The notes under the pieces are model-generated. The model ran no database searches. It was not told the origin of the DNA and was given only the letters and a program-made list of their open reading frames with translations. Made by a program: the position numbers and the translations under genes. Below, one piece after another: positions 15,018 through 15,555 of a DNA stretch of 15,555 nt. The DNA is from Verrucomicrobiota bacterium (GTDB taxonomy: Bacteria; Verrucomicrobiota; Verrucomicrobiia; Limisphaerales; AV2): the NCBI GenBank assembly GCA_003219675.1, contig QHPW01000304.1:1-15555 (forward strand). The letters run 5' to 3'. The number at the start of each line of letters is the position of its first letter. Within the stretch, counting starts at the first letter, position 1.

Positions 15018-15555
15018 ATGAGAACCGTTAATCCGTCAAACCGACTTACCCGCCGCCAATTCCTGAACCGCACAACCGCGGGTGCCGCCGCGACCACGGT
15101 CGTCGGGCCGGCGTTGTTCAGCTCCTCCGTGTGCGCCGCCCAATCCTCCCCGAAAATGATCGGCATCCAGGTCGGCTCCGTCTCGTTTGTGGACGAGGGC
15201 TACGAGCCGGTGCTCGATATCTTTCAGGAACGCGCCGCGGTGAACACGATTTTCCTGACGACGTTCACCTACGGCCGCGGGTTGGGCGGGCGGCAGATTC
15301 CGGGCCATCCGTTTCCCGACCACGGCAAGCAGGAGTCCGACGAGAAGACTTTCCACGGCGGCAATTACGCGACGCCGCACCCGGATTTTTACCGGAACAC
15401 AGTTTTGAAACAGACCCGCGCGCCCGACCATGGCGACCTCGACATCCTCGCCGCCGTCCTGCCCGGCGCGAAGAAGCGCGGCATGAAACTGTTTTGCTCG
15501 ATTGAAGACGTGTTTCGCCCGGACGTGCCCGGCGTGAAGGAAGTCGCGGAAGTGG
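15018..15555 (+). CDS. Tat-exported protein, N-terminal part (3'-partial)
   Basis: The frame from the ATG at 15018 is open to the window end (179 complete codons). It begins with a twin-arginine signal, LTRRQFLNR, followed by an Ala/Thr-rich hydrophobic stretch and a likely cleavage near SVCA (about residue 42). The mature part starts MIGIQVGSVSFVDEGYEPVLDIFQERAAVNTIFLTTFTYG, the alternating pattern of the first strands of a TIM barrel. A loop rich in Gly, His, Pro and Asp follows (IPGHPFPDHGK, HPDFYRNT), then DLDILAAVLPGAKKRGMKLFCSIEDVFRP. This suggests a barrel glycosidase-like or sugar-phosphate-isomerase-like exported enzyme, in keeping with the Tat-exported glycosidase-like protein 2.3 kb upstream. 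The family cannot be named from the part seen. The start is supported by the signal motif; the ribosome binding site is weak. Confidence 0.75.
   Translation, partial: MRTVNPSNRLTRRQFLNRTTAGAAATTVVGPALFSSSVCAAQSSPKMIGIQVGSVSFVDEGYEPVLDIFQERAAVNTIFLTTFTYGRGLGGRQIPGHPFPDHGKQESDEKTFHGGNYATPHPDFYRNTVLKQTRAPDHGDLDILAAVLPGAKKRGMKLFCSIEDVFRPDVPGVKEVAEV

Overview
The window looks like a chromosomal segment of a GC-rich, Gram-negative bacterium, most likely a Verrucomicrobiota member of the Pedosphaera/Limisphaerales type. The basis is a PEP-CTERM surface protein beside a beta-helix/Calx-beta protein, two Tat-exported proteins (at least one a glycosidase-like enzyme), two housekeeping-type sigma-70 factors, and GC-rich inverted repeats in three intergenic gaps. 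The taxonomic call is inference from content; no marker gene was searched.

Layout. Positions 1-2065 (+) carry the 3' part of a large secreted beta-helix/Calx-beta/propeller-like protein, broken by a one-base shift at a run of seven G, followed by a small PEP-CTERM protein. Positions 2111-7819 (-) are a tight same-strand block. In transcription order it holds an M24 (Xaa-Pro type) peptidase, a periplasmic substrate-binding protein, an ABC ATPase, a short sigma-70 factor, a broken adenine phosphoribosyltransferase gene and a 5'-truncated DnaG-type Toprim remnant, and it ends at an intrinsic terminator. Positions 8224-9363 (-) encode the signal peptide peptidase SppA, with long inverted repeats on both sides. 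Positions 9649-10293 (+) encode an unnamed multi-pass membrane protein and 10379-12679 (+) a Tat-exported glycoside-hydrolase-like protein. Positions 12772-14670 (-) encode the primary sigma factor RpoD. From 15018 (+) the start of another Tat-exported protein runs off the end.

How the genes fit together. The peptidase, binding protein and ATPase overlap or nearly touch and look co-transcribed, but no permease lies between them, so the transporter is incomplete here. The two sigma factors differ in architecture: one has region 1.1 and a large non-conserved insert, the other has neither. The exported proteins fit a polysaccharide-degrading, surface-decorating lifestyle.

I did not find a convincing new defence or mobile system. 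The features most worth a second look are the damaged genes in 0.7-3.1 kb, the permease-less transporter, the three hairpin repeats and the paired sigma factors with basic tails.
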